Positions 1-11,100 of a DNA stretch of 64,000 nt are shown here, piece after piece (position 1 is the stretch's first letter; each line of letters starts with the position of its first letter). The stretch covers positions 124,001 through 188,000 of the forward strand of contig JADNRV010000001.1 in the NCBI GenBank assembly GCA_015499995.1. The letters run 5' to 3'. Origin of the DNA: Flammula alnicola. Its lineage: Eukaryota > Basidiomycota > Agaricomycetes > Agaricales > Strophariaceae. The translations under genes and the position numbers were made by a program. The notes beneath the pieces were generated by a model. That model had not been told where the DNA came from and ran no database searches. It worked only from the letters and a program-made list of their open reading frames with translations.

Positions 1-1013
1 GAGATGGGTGAGAGCCGGGACTCTAAGGTGAGGTAAAATTCCAAAAATATTGTCCCTCCCCATTAAAGTCATCGACCCAGGTGCGGTAGTTCGACAATTG
101 TGCTGCCTCGGCGTCCAATTCGAAACGTTGCTGTTGTCCATTGGGTACTTCCATCGAGAACGACTGAAGACCGGAAGCTCTCCTAGCAAGTGAATGATGG
201 AGGAAATTGATTGTGAGGCTGAAAAGTGATAACTGGGAGTTCGAATGACAAGTTGGTGATCGAGGAGGGCAAAAGTTGCGACCTGGAAGGATGTTTCGAC
301 GTAGACGAAGAGACCTGAACTGAGGTGCATCCACAAACGACGTCCGGAAGGCCACCAGCTCGTGGCCATCATCATCAATATTGTTGGCTCCCAAGACCAA
401 CTCTTCGCTATAGATATGTCAATAGCGCGCAACTGTCGTGCTGGTTTGTTGCAGGCCTGCAGGATCTGGTTGACGGGGTGCAGCATTGCGGACTTGATGG
501 TAAGTGTCTTCCAACGTCTTATTTCCGAGGTCAACACCTCCATGATACTATCTAGGTGTGATATGTCGTTCCCGACTTCAAGATCGATCGTTAGGAGGGC
601 GTCCTGGGATTTGTCGAGCCAGAAACGAGTACGTTTGCATGGGCGCGGGCATCGAGATTGACGTATACGTGCGACCAGACTGTCGGAATAGTCGCTGCCA
701 TCCTCCAGCTCGAACAGACGTGGGAGACGATCAGCGGCGTCCGTGTCCAGCCGTCATGGACGCATTCCTCGAAAATAGAGGCCAAAATTTCAGGAGGAAG
801 GCGTTTCGCAAGGGTGATCATTCCTTTGCACTGCCTTATTTCCGCGAGGTGCTTTTGCTTCTGGTATTGCAGCTGCCGAATGGTACGCATAAAGCCTTCG
901 ATCTCGGTGTCCAAAGATACGATAGCGTCCTGATGCTGGGATATCGCTTGATGCACCACATCGACATCTATGTCCCATAACATAGACGACGACATATCCC
1001 CCCGTGCGCTCAA
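1..1013 (-). pseudogene. F-box/LRR-like protein, frameshifted and cut by the window edge
   Basis: The start is read at 1013. An N-terminal coiled-coil stretch (about residues 20-60, IRQLQYQKQKHLAEIRQ) precedes an F-box core (LPPEILASIFEECVHDGW, then IPTVWSHVYVNL), the usual layout of the large Agaricomycete F-box family that recruits substrates to SCF ubiquitin ligases. The continuation is clear but hops frames: FWLDKSQDALLTIDLEVG follows near 625, LVLGANNIDDDGHELVAF near 390, LPSSITNLSFELPV near 255, then TINFLHHSLARRASGLQS near 200. Short introns do not explain these hops, because family-like sequence runs right up to each change. I see at least four indels in about 1 kb. Either this is a decaying copy or the consensus is poor at the contig end. 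The 3' end lies outside the window. The F-box assignment is firm; the pseudogene status is inference. Confidence 0.7.
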
Positions 1014-1678
1014 CGGGCCAGAGTATCCTAGTGGTGCGTGCTGCTCTTTCCGAGGGGATAAATGCTATAGCCTATAGTACTGGTAGAAGATAGCTGTTAA
1101 GTTATGGTTGGTAATCTCATCGGGCATGGACATACCAAAATGCTTGCCGGGGGCCGACGTACTTTCACAAATGAAAGGGAAATGAAGTCTAGTAGTAACG
1201 TGGGATCGACCAGGATGCCAGAATTCAGGCAAACTAGAATAGCGAGAGTGTTGTCGTCGAGATTATTCCATTTGTTTCCACCAGCATGAAATTGAGAGCT
1301 CATTCGTCGGGCCGCTTGAACTGTCGAGGCACGGGCCATCATAGCAGCAAACAAAGAATTCCGCCGGCTTTCAACATCTTCAACGTTACCAACAACCTAC
1401 ATTCGCCTTCAATTGCCACCTCTTTCCTCGGAGTATACCCACACATAAGGTGAATAGACGCATTTTTTTTCAACGCCAGTGATGACTCAGAGTGGAAGCT
1501 GTATTGACCCTTGCTTCGAAAATTTATCAAATAACTATTTACTTGGGTCAAGATGCAGACTGGCAATGTTCGAGATACTGCTGAGGCTTTTTCTTCTTCT
1601 ATTGAATATAGTAATAAGTCGTAGAGCTCATTTATGGTCCCATGGATTTAGAATTTGTCTCCAATCCTCCACAATTGA
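1014..1678. other. Intergenic, divergent promoter region
   Basis: This 665-bp stretch separates the F-box remnant (-) from SSU72 (+). Minus-strand open frames between 1097 and 1566 show no recognisable domain or codon-use signal. I see no RNA gene or repeat here. Confidence 0.5.
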
Positions 1679-2836
1679 ATGGATCCTCGAAGAGCTCGCG
1701 ACCCCCGTCTTGCGCGAGCTGACCCTCGGCTTCAGCACATCCAAGCTGCACAATCACAAACACCATCTGTCTCAACACCGCCTCCCACTTCGTATAACCC
1801 TCCATACGGTGCTCCTTCACAACAACCACTACAGCAACAATGGAGCGAGAACGGAGCCGTCAATTTTCCACCCTTCGGGCAACCACACCTCAGCCTCAAT
1901 CAAGTATGCCCAACAACTCGAACCCTCAAGCTCCCAATCCTCAACTACAACTACCTCAACTCCACCTCCATCAGCCTCCGTGTATAAGCCTCGAACATTG
2001 TTCTGCGTAGTTTGCGCTAGTAACCAAGCAAGTAACTGATGCTCCTTCCTTCTGTTGAATAATTTACTGAAGGTAACTTTTTATAGAATCGGTCAATGGA
2101 GGGTCACTATGTTTTGGCGTGAGTGATTCATATACATTTCGTACAAAGTACTGAACATTCGTATCTTATAGTAAAGCTGGGTATCAGGTTATATCCTATG
2201 GAACAGGTTCAGCCGTCCGACTTCCTGGCCCTTCAATAGACAAACCCAACATATATCCGTTTGGAACGCCATACAATCAAATATACGAAGAGTTAAGCGC
2301 GAAGGATCCTCGTTTGTAAGGTCTTACCGTACCTTATTTTCTTGTAGCCTAATGCGCCAAGTTTAGGTACACAGCGAATGGACTCCTTCCGATGCTCGAT
2401 CGAAATAGGCAGCTCAAGCGAGCTCCGGAAAGATGGCAAGAAAGCAAAATGGTGGCAGATATCGTGATCACTTGTGAAGAGCGGTGCTTTGATGCTGTAT
2501 GCGACGGTGAGTTTGCTTCCTGGGATGGCTTGAAATCACAGTAATTGAGGTTTCGTAGATCTCATGACGCGAGGAGGCGAGTTCAACAAGCCCGTTCATA
2601 TCATAAACATGGAAATCAGAGACAACCATGAAGAAGCTCTGATTGCTGGGAAAGCAATGATTGACTTGGCAGCAGCAGTGAGTCGATCACATAATTTAGA
2701 TAGTCGATTTGCATGATTGACATCATGAACCCAGATTGAAGGCGCGGAGGATATCGATGAAAGTATCGATAAGATTCTAGAAGTGCAGCAAGATAAACAT
2801 CATCATAGCCTGCTTCACGCAGTGGCGTTCTACTAG
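1679..2836 (+). CDS. SSU72: RNA polymerase II CTD phosphatase SSU72
   Basis: SSU72 removes Ser5 (and Ser7) phosphates from the RNA polymerase II C-terminal domain and acts with the cleavage/polyadenylation machinery in the nucleus. The N-terminus is a disordered Pro/Gln-rich leader beginning [18 protein letters not shown]. The phosphatase core then opens with [19 protein letters not shown], which carries the CX5R active-site loop (CASNQNR). Further family blocks are [37 protein letters not shown] and [16 protein letters not shown], ending [12 protein letters not shown]. Introns: 1904-1988, 2028-2086, 2119-2171, 2316-2366, 2507-2558 and 2678-2734. The second starts with GC (gcaagt) and falls exactly inside the active-site loop, between Q and N of CASNQ/NRS. 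Joining these exons leaves the core open to the stop. The leader exon is the least certain part, since all three frames there are low-complexity. Confidence 0.93.
2028..2086 (+). other. GC-AG intron in SSU72
   Basis: The donor reads gcaagt rather than gt, directly after the CAA codon of CASNQ, and the acceptor is ttatag. Only this boundary restores the invariant CASNQNRS loop, so the non-canonical donor is well supported. Confidence 0.85.
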
Positions 2837-3047
2837 AAGGCGAATTATGACGTTTGAAGGGAAGAGTTGTGTCCTGGAACGGAAACTGTACACTTTCTGT
2901 GAGTTAATGCATGTGAGATGTCAAGCACGCAATGTATACGCAAGAGATTGCGAAAGTTAGCAAGCGTGAGAAACGAAGACGCGATTCAATCATCTACGTC
3001 TATTTAGGAGCAAGCACCAACCGGGAATAATCAATACTCTTGCCACA

Positions 3048-4054
3048 ATGCCCTCTCTTCGTCTTGGAAGCATCGCGCCCGACTTCGAGGCTGAAACCAC
3101 CGCTGGCCCCATCAAATTCCACGAGTGGATTGGCAACTCTTGGGTGCGAGTCCTTTGTCGATTTCCATCATCATGTCTAACATGTCTTACCCCAGGCCGT
3201 CTTATTCTCCCACCCTGGAGACTTCACGCCTGTCTGCACTACCGAGCTCGGTGAAGTCGCTCGTCGTGCCCCAGATTTTGCAAAGCGCAACGTCAAGGTT
3301 ATCGGCATTTCTGCCAACGATCTCGCGGACCACAATAAGTGGGTGAAGGACATCAATGAGTACGGTGCCAAGGTTGGACCTACCGATGTCCAGTTCCCAA
3401 TTGTACGTGAATGGCGGAATACTTGGTCATCGTTGCCGCGAAAATGACTTTTATTCTTTCTTTCGTAGATCGCCGATCCCGACAGGAAGATCTCCACCTT
3501 GTACGACATGCTGGACGAGCAGGACGCGACTAACCGTGATGCAAAGGGCATCCCTTTCACTGTAAGAATACTGAAACATGTTTCTCGCCTCCATTTTTAT
3601 GCGTCGAGATAATAGGTCCGAACTGTCTTTGTGATTGACCCCAAAAAGACCATCCGTCTGACTCTCGCGTATCCTGCCTCGACTGGACGTAACTTTGACG
3701 AGATCATTCGGTAAATACTCTGTCATTTCTCACGTGCTTGTTTTGATATTGAACGCCTCTGCTCAGTGTTATTGACTGTGAGGATTTAATTTTGGTTGAT
3801 TCTGGGCTTGGACCTTGAGCTATTCCCACAGCGCTCCAAATTGGAGACAAGAACCGTGTCACGACCCCGGTCAACTGGAAGAAGGGCGAGGACGTTATTG
3901 TCCACCCTACTGTGACCAACGAGGAGGCGAAGACCCTGTTCCCTCAATACAGCCAGCACCTCGTGAGTTTTAACTTTAATCTAATCGAGCATATAAGTTA
4001 AAACCTTCTTTGTTACAGCCCTACCTGAGAACCACTCCTCTCAAAGTCGAGTAA
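3048..4054 (+). CDS. PRX1: 1-Cys peroxiredoxin (Prx6/PRX1 type)
   Basis: Thiol peroxidase reducing H2O2, organic hydroperoxides and peroxynitrite. The protein starts MPSLRLGSIAPDFEAETTAG. The active-site block HPGDFTPVCTTELGEVA holds the peroxidatic Cys at about residue 45. Then come ISANDLADHNKWVKDI, FPIIADPDRKISTLYDMLD, TVFVIDPKKTIRLTLAYPAS, RNFDEIIRVIDSLQIGDKNR and VTTPVNWKKGEDVIVHPTV, ending LRTTPLKVE. There is no resolving-Cys C-terminal motif, as expected for the 1-Cys class, and no clear mitochondrial presequence, so a cytosolic form is likely. Introns: 3144-3195, 3403-3468, 3562-3615, 3711-3766, 3778-3831 and 3963-4018. The fourth and fifth leave an 11-nt micro-exon (3767-3777) needed to encode RVIDS. 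Confidence 0.95.
3767..3777 (+). other. 11-nt micro-exon of the peroxiredoxin gene
   Basis: Skipping this exon and joining 3710 directly to 3832 shifts the frame. Inserting these 11 nt gives RVIDSLQIGDK, which is conserved in the family. Both flanking introns are canonical GT-AG (56 and 54 nt). Confidence 0.85.
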
Positions 4055-4327
4055 ATATTGGATAATAATGTAGCTAGTACGGGTAGTTCGAATAACTGTA
4101 ATGTAACCTGTAAATGCAAAACTATGCGTGTTACCATCCCTTAATACTGAGATGAAAGCGATATCCAACTGACAGCCAAGATGCCGGTCCCCGCTAATCT
4201 AAAGACACGCGAGAAGCTGGCGTAGGAAACAAGGACAAACAAGAATACGCAACCCCGACGCGCGTCGAGTAGCTTAGCTCTTCACGATATACCATTCTTA
4301 CTCTCTTCTCAAGACCCTCATTAAACA

Positions 4328-5329
4328 ATGGCCAGCGCAGACGGTGGAGCCTACAGGTAATTTCTTAAAACACAGCTATCGCATTTCAATCTCATCAAAG
4401 AATATAGTTATTCCTTGACAGTCTTCTCCCCAAGTGGGAAACTGGTGCAGATTGAACACGCTCTGGCTGCGGTAGCTCAGGGTACAACCAGTCTTGGAAT
4501 CAAAGGTGTGTTTAATCAACGCGCCGCAATATGAAAGAAACTTAATTATTATCATTTAGCTACGAATGGGATTGTGATTGCAACTGAGAAGAAGACATCA
4601 TCGATCCTAATCGACGACTCCGTTATTGAGAAAGTGGCCACCATCTGCCCCAATATTGGAATCGTATACTCTGGCATGGGCCCAGACTTCCGAATCCTTG
4701 TCACGAAAGCACGAAAGAGCGCACAGGCCTACTGGAAGATTTATGGCGAATACCCACCGACAAGAGTCCTTACTCAAGAGATAGCGACTGTCATGCAGCA
4801 GGCAACACAATCTGGGTAAGGGTCCTTGTCGAATGGAGATTAAGCAACTTCGATGTTAATATGCAGCGCAGAGGTGTGAGGCCGTACGGCGTATCATTAT
4901 TAGTGGCTGGTTGGGACAATCATCGGGGTCCCTCCCTTTATCAAGTTGATCCTTCCGGTTCTTTTGGGCATGGAAAGCAAGCGCTATCGGAAAAAATATG
5001 ATTAATGCTAAGACTTTCCTGGAAAAACGGTGCGCACTTCATCACATCGTGTCTTTAATAGCACGTTTCTAATTCCACGTTTCTGTGCGTTTCTGCCTTT
5101 CTAGGTATAACGATGATATCAGTTTAGAAGACGCTATCCACACAGCACTCTTAACCCTCAAAGAGGGTTTCGAAGGACAGATGACGGAAAAGACCATCGA
5201 AATCGGCGTGGTGACTGTTCCGACGCCTGAAGAACAGGAAGAGGGCAAAATTGGAGGCGAGACCGGTCGGCAGAAACCGACGTTCAGGAAATTATCAGAA
5301 GAGGAAGTTCGCGATTACTGGCGCTCTAG
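4328..5329 (+). CDS. PRE8: 20S proteasome subunit alpha-2
   Basis: Structural alpha subunit of the 20S proteasome outer ring, cytosol and nucleus. The N-terminus [20 protein letters not shown] and [20 protein letters not shown] is the alpha-subunit signature. Then come [95 protein letters not shown] and [19 protein letters not shown]. Introns: 4357-4407, 4506-4559 and 4816-4871, plus one ending just before 5086. Two single-base losses seem to interrupt the frame. Near 4961 DPSGSF should pass into [11 protein letters not shown] but needs one more T in a TTTT run. Near 5318 one more C would give the usual end RDYLAL and stop at 5327-5329. Read as given, the last frame runs on past 5329. A gene this essential is unlikely to be dead, so sequencing error is favoured. 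Confidence 0.9.
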
Positions 5330-6208
5330 GTGCGGTCAGCTGTTTTCGATCCCTTGTATACATGTATTTTTGGCTGTAGATGGAATTGCTGTGCCTCTAC
5401 TGTCACGTCCCCCCTTGAGACTTTCGACTGCCCTCAAATCATCGATGACGCCGTTCGGCCAATTGCTGCTACATACGGAGAACCGCCTGATTGACAACTT
5501 TGGTATCTTTGTTGTTGAGAACACGAAAAGGTGATCTCAACGACACAGATCAATCCGCTGTATGCATGTTACACTCTGAGTGCACTGCAGTAGATCAGGT
5601 GCTCCTGCCGTTTTCCAGAAGTGAGTTCCTCACGTTCCTCTTTATGACGATTTGCTGTTTTATCGGAAGGCCGGAAAAGACTTTCACTTTACAGCAATGC
5701 GCGCTCATCGCCTCGTGGACCTTGCAGTTCACACCCTTATTTAGCTTTGTATCGTTTCCTGCAGGCCGAAAATCATAATCCGTCGAGTCACCAACTATTC
5801 CGTGGCGCGTTCCACCCAAATTTCCGCATTACTGCAAAGCTGCGCGGAACTTCATCTGCCTGGTTTTCATCAAAATCACCCATTTTGTAAAACGGCGTAT
5901 CAAAATTCTCCGACTCGAAACGTGCCTTTTTGGACAAGTGATTTCGAACGTTGATTTAACGCTCGGCATCTATAACAAGGCGCTAAAGATGGAGATTTTA
6001 CCCTGACAATATGATCTTAAATCTGCCTCGACCTCTCCGCGACCTCACGCGTCACCCCGCGAAATAAACAATGTCACGGAATCTCGATTTTCTCGGCGGG
6101 AATTGCCCCAGATACACTTTTAATTGGAGCTGCTCAGCAATGTCGGCTATAAAAGGCCCGCTCAGGTTTTTTTTTCAAAACACGACATTCCCTGTTTGCA
6201 ACTTCCAA
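5330..6208. other. Intergenic, upstream region of the Zn2Cys6 gene
   Basis: About 880 bp. Open frames between 5336 and 5819 on both strands lack any recognisable motif. The right part (5820-6120) is non-coding in appearance and leads into a TATA box at 6148. Confidence 0.5.
6148..6154 (+). promoter_or_regulatory. TATA box of the Zn2Cys6 gene
   Basis: TATAAAA in the context ggctataaaaggc, 55 bp before the ATG at 6209. Initiation 25-35 bp downstream would leave a short leader, as is normal in fungi. Confidence 0.6.
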
Positions 6209-7254
6209 TGCCTCTATCGACAACCACCATGAGTTCACCCAACAATTCGGGCAACAAGGAACTGAAGCGCGTCCCCATTGCATGCCTCCGTTGTCGCCAC
6301 AAGAAACTCAAGGTATGTCGCTCCTCAGACCTTGCTCTTTGATTTTCTGCATACTGACGTTCCTCCATACAACTAGTGCCGACCGAGCGATCAAGAAGGC
6401 AAATGTATACGATGTGCTGAGGCCAATGCCGACTGCAAATATGTCCCAGTGCCGTCTGCAGCAACGTCCTCGAACAACGAGATGGGTTTGCCCGTACAGC
6501 AAGGCCACGTCAATCCTTATCCAGCGGGTATTCCAGCCGCCAGCTACTATAACCCTCAGCCTATACGCCTTACAACAACCCATGACTCCATGGCCAATGC
6601 AGAGCAGCGGACCACCTATTGACCATCGCTCATGCAAACGTGTATACTCGCCCAGGACCCGCTCCAGTCCCCCACACCCACCCCAACAACTACCGTACAC
6701 CACATATCCCCAGCTCAGCAGGGTCTGGCAGTTGCCGCGCAACACCCCTCTTCTCCTCACTATGGTGCCTACCCAGTTGTATGGCAGGCACCAGTCTATT
6801 ATGACCAGGCCTCGCAGAGTGGTGGCCACGCTACCGGCGCTCGCATAGCTTCTGGAGCTGCTCATCCCCCTTCATACTCAATGTATTACGGGACCTCCCA
6901 GCCATCCCTCCCAACTGGACCCCTCCTGCCAGCGGCCATCACGTCTTCTATCCGAATTCGACCTCGGAGAACACTACGGACACTCCTAGGTACGTCTCTT
7001 TTTCAATTGCGGCGCCATTCGAATTGATTTGATTGACTAACTCTTCTCCCATTAGGAATTATCTGCCAGACCAGTCTGGTGGTCAGCATAATGCTCGACC
7101 GACTCGAAGGAGTAAGCGTGGTCTCGTTCCCTCCGTCCTGTCTAGCCTAGTGTCCTTGTTTTGCCGTCTAATTGCTTTCCGTATCGCATTTTATTTCACC
7201 TTTGCCATCGAGTGTTATCGGTTTATCTTAGTTCGCCGCTTCTTTTTCCCATAA
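6209..7254 (+). CDS. Zn(II)2Cys6 transcription factor, frame interrupted
   Basis: Fungal binuclear-cluster regulator, nuclear. Exon 1 starts at 6209 (MPLSTTTMSSPNNSG; a second ATG is at 6230) and encodes VPIACLRCRHKKLK. After an intron (about 6315-6376) the second half CRPSDQEGKCIRCAEANADC completes the six-cysteine cluster (CX2CX6C-X-CX2CX6C pattern). The rest is Pro/Tyr/Ser-rich low complexity, with SYYNPQP, YALQQPMTPWPMQ, HYGAYPVVWQAPVYYDQAS and HHVFYPNSTSENTTDTP. No fungal-specific middle-homology domain is seen, so this is a small TF of the type common in basidiomycetes. Those blocks lie in different frames (changes near 6560, 6610-6640 and 6905), which introns cannot easily explain. A last intron (about 6991-7055) precedes RNYLPDQSGGQHNARPTRR. 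The stop at 7254 is uncertain. Confidence 0.7.
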
Positions 7255-8113
7255 TAATTCTCGCTCTTCTTGTGTTATTTTCACTTGTCACCCTGAAGAA
7301 GCATGGACATCCTGTGTCTTCCTCGTCCTTGGCGCTAAATAAAGGACCGTAGTCAGTATCACAACGCGATCTATTTCGAAATTCTACCGAATTTCTCACT
7401 ACCTCTCGTTACGTTTTGTCAACACCACGGGTTTGCAAACTACATTGAACAAGGTACCGAGTAAGATCCAACCAGGGATTGCCACCGTTGGGTTGGAGTT
7501 TCATCATTGCCTGCGTTTATGAGCAGGGCCCGTCTATCGTAATAACATGAAGATATTTTGAGAGGATGGGAATATCTGTGAAGTTGTGAATCTTAGATCT
7601 ATCGGTGCTAGCAGCTAGGGTAGGGACTACGATGTGGTCCATATCATCGTCACGCGAATCACTCAAAATATATTTACGTACTGTACGGTAGAGTCAATTA
7701 CAGGACACAGTGCAGGCCGGTCCAACTTTCAAACGCTCAATGAATCGTATCCCCATACCCCAATGTAATTTGAACGTGGTAGAAAAATGACTCGCAACCA
7801 CGCAATTGTTGCTCATTACAGACTCGGCGCTTGAACTGATTGACTGTTACTAGGCGCACTGCTTGATGTAACTCGAACACTTAAGTAGATATTGATTGAA
7901 TTACACGCAGAGTTATGTAGATAATGACTAGATCATCACGGCTTTCCAACTGGTCACCTATCCTCCATCTCCAGACAGACAGAACTGAGAGGAGCTATCT
8001 ATCTGGTCGAGTCGACGGCGTCACGGTATACAAGTTACAAGTAAATGTGAAAGATATCATTTCAGATTTTCCATCTTGTAGCCCATTGGTGTGCGGCTGT
8101 TCGTTCACTCTGG
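7255..8113. other. Intergenic, nothing recognised
   Basis: About 860 bp between the regulator and the 3' end of the aldehyde dehydrogenase. A 79-codon open frame at 7924-8163 is in part antisense to the dehydrogenase and has no motif. Confidence 0.5.
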
Positions 8114-11100
8114 TTAGAGCGGCCAGTCGAGCTTCTCCCCAAAGTTCCAGTGAACGGCCTTGACCGATGTGTATTCGTCAAGGGCATAGCTCCCAAGTTC
8201 TCGACCTACATGAAGAGCAGATCAGATCTGATGTTCCCAAAAGGTTGAAGATGAGAGCAAGAGCGAGATTGGTGCCGCGCCCCATCCTCAGAGGAACTGG
8301 CGAAAGGAGTTCATAACAATATGTCGGAATTTTACAACGTACCCATACCCGATTGCTTCTTCCCTCCAAATGGAACATTATTGTTGAGGACATTATATTG
8401 ATTGACCCACACCTGTAAGTGCAAAAATAAAAAGAACGAGGGTGTCAGCCGGAATTCTACCTGAAACCCAAGGACCAGGCAACTAGACAAGTTGGCGTGT
8501 GTAAAACGCCAATGACTTACCGTGCCGGCCTCCAAGGCTGATGAGACACGCATACATTGGTTGGCATCACCTATAATGAATCCGGTCAATTAAACGCTCG
8601 CGTGGCCGCCCATAGGCGATATCGGGCAAATTAAGCGCGTACTAGAGTGCAAACCGGCTCCCAGGCCATAGGCAGTGTCGTTGGCAAGAGCTATGGCCTC
8701 GTCTTCGGTTTTAAAGACACCGACGGAGAGCACAGGCCCAAAAATCTGCACAGGTTTAAGCCAGATATATGGGTGTTTGATCAGGTAACTATGCTCACCT
8801 CTTCTTTAACCTAGAAATTACAGTTCAGAAAAAAGGTTTTCATAAATTCTCCAAAAGAACACATACAATCTTCATGTCCGGTGTGATGTTGGTAAAAACT
8901 GTGATGGATGTCAATTAATAACGAATACTTGGCTCAAACGTTAAAACTCACTGGTGGGATCAACCCAGTATCCTTTACCGGCCCTTTTTTCGCCCCCGAG
9001 GACGACTTTAGCACCTGCTTCCTTCCCAGCCTCAATATAACTCCATACACGATCATACTGTCCCTTGGAAACCTGGATACGAGGGTCCACGGATAAGAAT
9101 TACGGAACCTAGACTGACGACGAAGAAATATGCATACCACAGGTCCTCCTCCAGTTTTCTCATCGAACCCATCTCCGATGACTTGGGACTTTACCTTGTC
9201 GACGAGGAGATTGACAAACTTGTCGTAAATGCTTTCCTGAACATAGAGGCGCGATCCAGCGGTACAGTCCTGTCCCGTGTTGTAACAAATTCCAAGCGCG
9301 GCCCAATTGGCAGCTATCAGAGGCAAAGGAGATCAGCGAACATGTCCTTAACTTGACTTGAGACTAGGAACAAAAAAAGATCGCTGAAAAAGGCAAAACA
9401 ATCTCGGGGTCCCGGCTCCCCTTATCAGGCCAAACGATTGAAAGGAACTTGGCGGAGTACGCCGAAACCCAAGGAAAAGGTCCCCGCCTCGCTCAAGCGG
9501 CGATAAATCGACTACGCTGAAGGACGTTGAGGTCATCTGAGCTGTGTATATGTAGGCATATGCATTGGACAGGATCAATCACCCTATCGGGCGGGGATAG
9601 ACTCGGAGAAAAAGAATTTGTGGCAACACAGAAAAATTCAGCGCCGCTGGGTTCTAGTGATGATTGGGACACGGAAAAACGCAGTATGCATTCCCTGATT
9701 TTGAACTTCGGGGACAAAAGAAATCTCAGTTTAGCACAAGGACATTGATGGTGATGTCGTAACTCTCACCAGAATAGATGGCATGTTTTACAATTTGTTG
9801 CTTCACATTAGAGCCATTGTTCTTATCTAGGATATCCTGTCTGCTCGCTAGAAGGTGAAGCGCGTAACAGATCTTGCGCGACAACAGAGATCCTCGAATA
9901 CGTGGTAATAGCAAGCCGATAGTAGGGAATTTGTACTCCCAATGGAGCGTGCGCCTCCCAGGGTACTTTACCTGCGGGACTTGTGTATTTTGACACTGTA
10001 GGGGCTACACCTGACCATATAGAGCACTATGTGATGAAGGCAGAGATTGTCCACAACGATCATGGACTCATCCGTTCCCACAGGACGAGGAAGGAGGAAG
10101 CGGGAGAAGAAAGAAGAAAGAAGACAGAAAGAAGGAGAAGATCTCACCTTGATCCAAGTCAGCAGACTCGAAGATGAGATGCGGTGACTTTCCGCCGAGC
10201 TCTAAGGACACCTATAGATGGGATGCGCCACAAGGTTTAGACCGCATTTGTCAATCAATAGAAACGTATGTGTTCACTTGCCTTTTTTAAATTGCTTTTA
10301 GCAGCGGCCTCCATGATCTTGCGGCCAGTTATAGTCGAACCGGTGAATGCAACTTTGTCAACATCCAAGTGAGATGCCAATGCTGCTCCTCCAACATGAC
10401 CGAGGGAAGGTACAGTGTTGACGACGCCCGGGGGGAATCTGATGACATAAGTTAACTAAGAGGGAAAGAGGATGTCACAGATGGGCGTACCCAGCTTCTT
10501 TGATCAGTGCAGAGAGTTTCTGAAGTAGGGATGAGCGACATTAGTTTGAAGATAGATGCTCGGATGAACGTACAAGCGCAGTCAATGGTGTCAATTCAGA
10601 GGGCTTCATAACAATGGTACAGCCAACCGACAACGCGGGTGCGACCTTCCATGACCTAGGATGACTATTTTAAAAGCTGGGGTTCAATTACGACGTTTAG
10701 GCCTACCACATGTTGATAGGATAATTCCAAGGGATGCTGAGCAAACTTGATTAGAGAACGTCAAAGTCATTCGATAAAAAAGTAGGCGTACATTTGGCCG
10801 CATACACCGATGGGATCGTGACGCGTGAATGCGAGCTTTGCTTTGTTGTCCACCTCGATGGTCTACAGTGCGGAACGCATTGAGCCGGAGCAGAGATAAG
10901 AATGAGCCGAGTCCAAGCTTTACCTGACCGGTTATCTTATCGGCCCATCCTGCGTAGTATCGCAGGCACTGGACGCTATCTCCGATATCAAAGTCCCTAG
11001 GCAATAATGTAAAGCCTTGAGCCGGGCAGATAGGTGGTCTTCTATTTACCTTGCGATTCTGACAGGCTTGCCGTTGTTAAGAGTTTCGAGCTCTGCAAGC

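Noticed and set aside
620..690. A 65-nt intron (gtatac...cccag) to explain the first F-box frame change
   Set aside because: It keeps the frame but would remove VYVNLD and FWLDKSQ, both of which look like genuine F-box family sequence.
5330..5534. C-terminal extension of the proteasome subunit read through past 5329
   Set aside because: Alpha-2 subunits normally end near this point, and a one-base change gives the family end LAL plus stop. An intron-joined extension ([13 protein letters not shown]) is possible but unsupported by the family.
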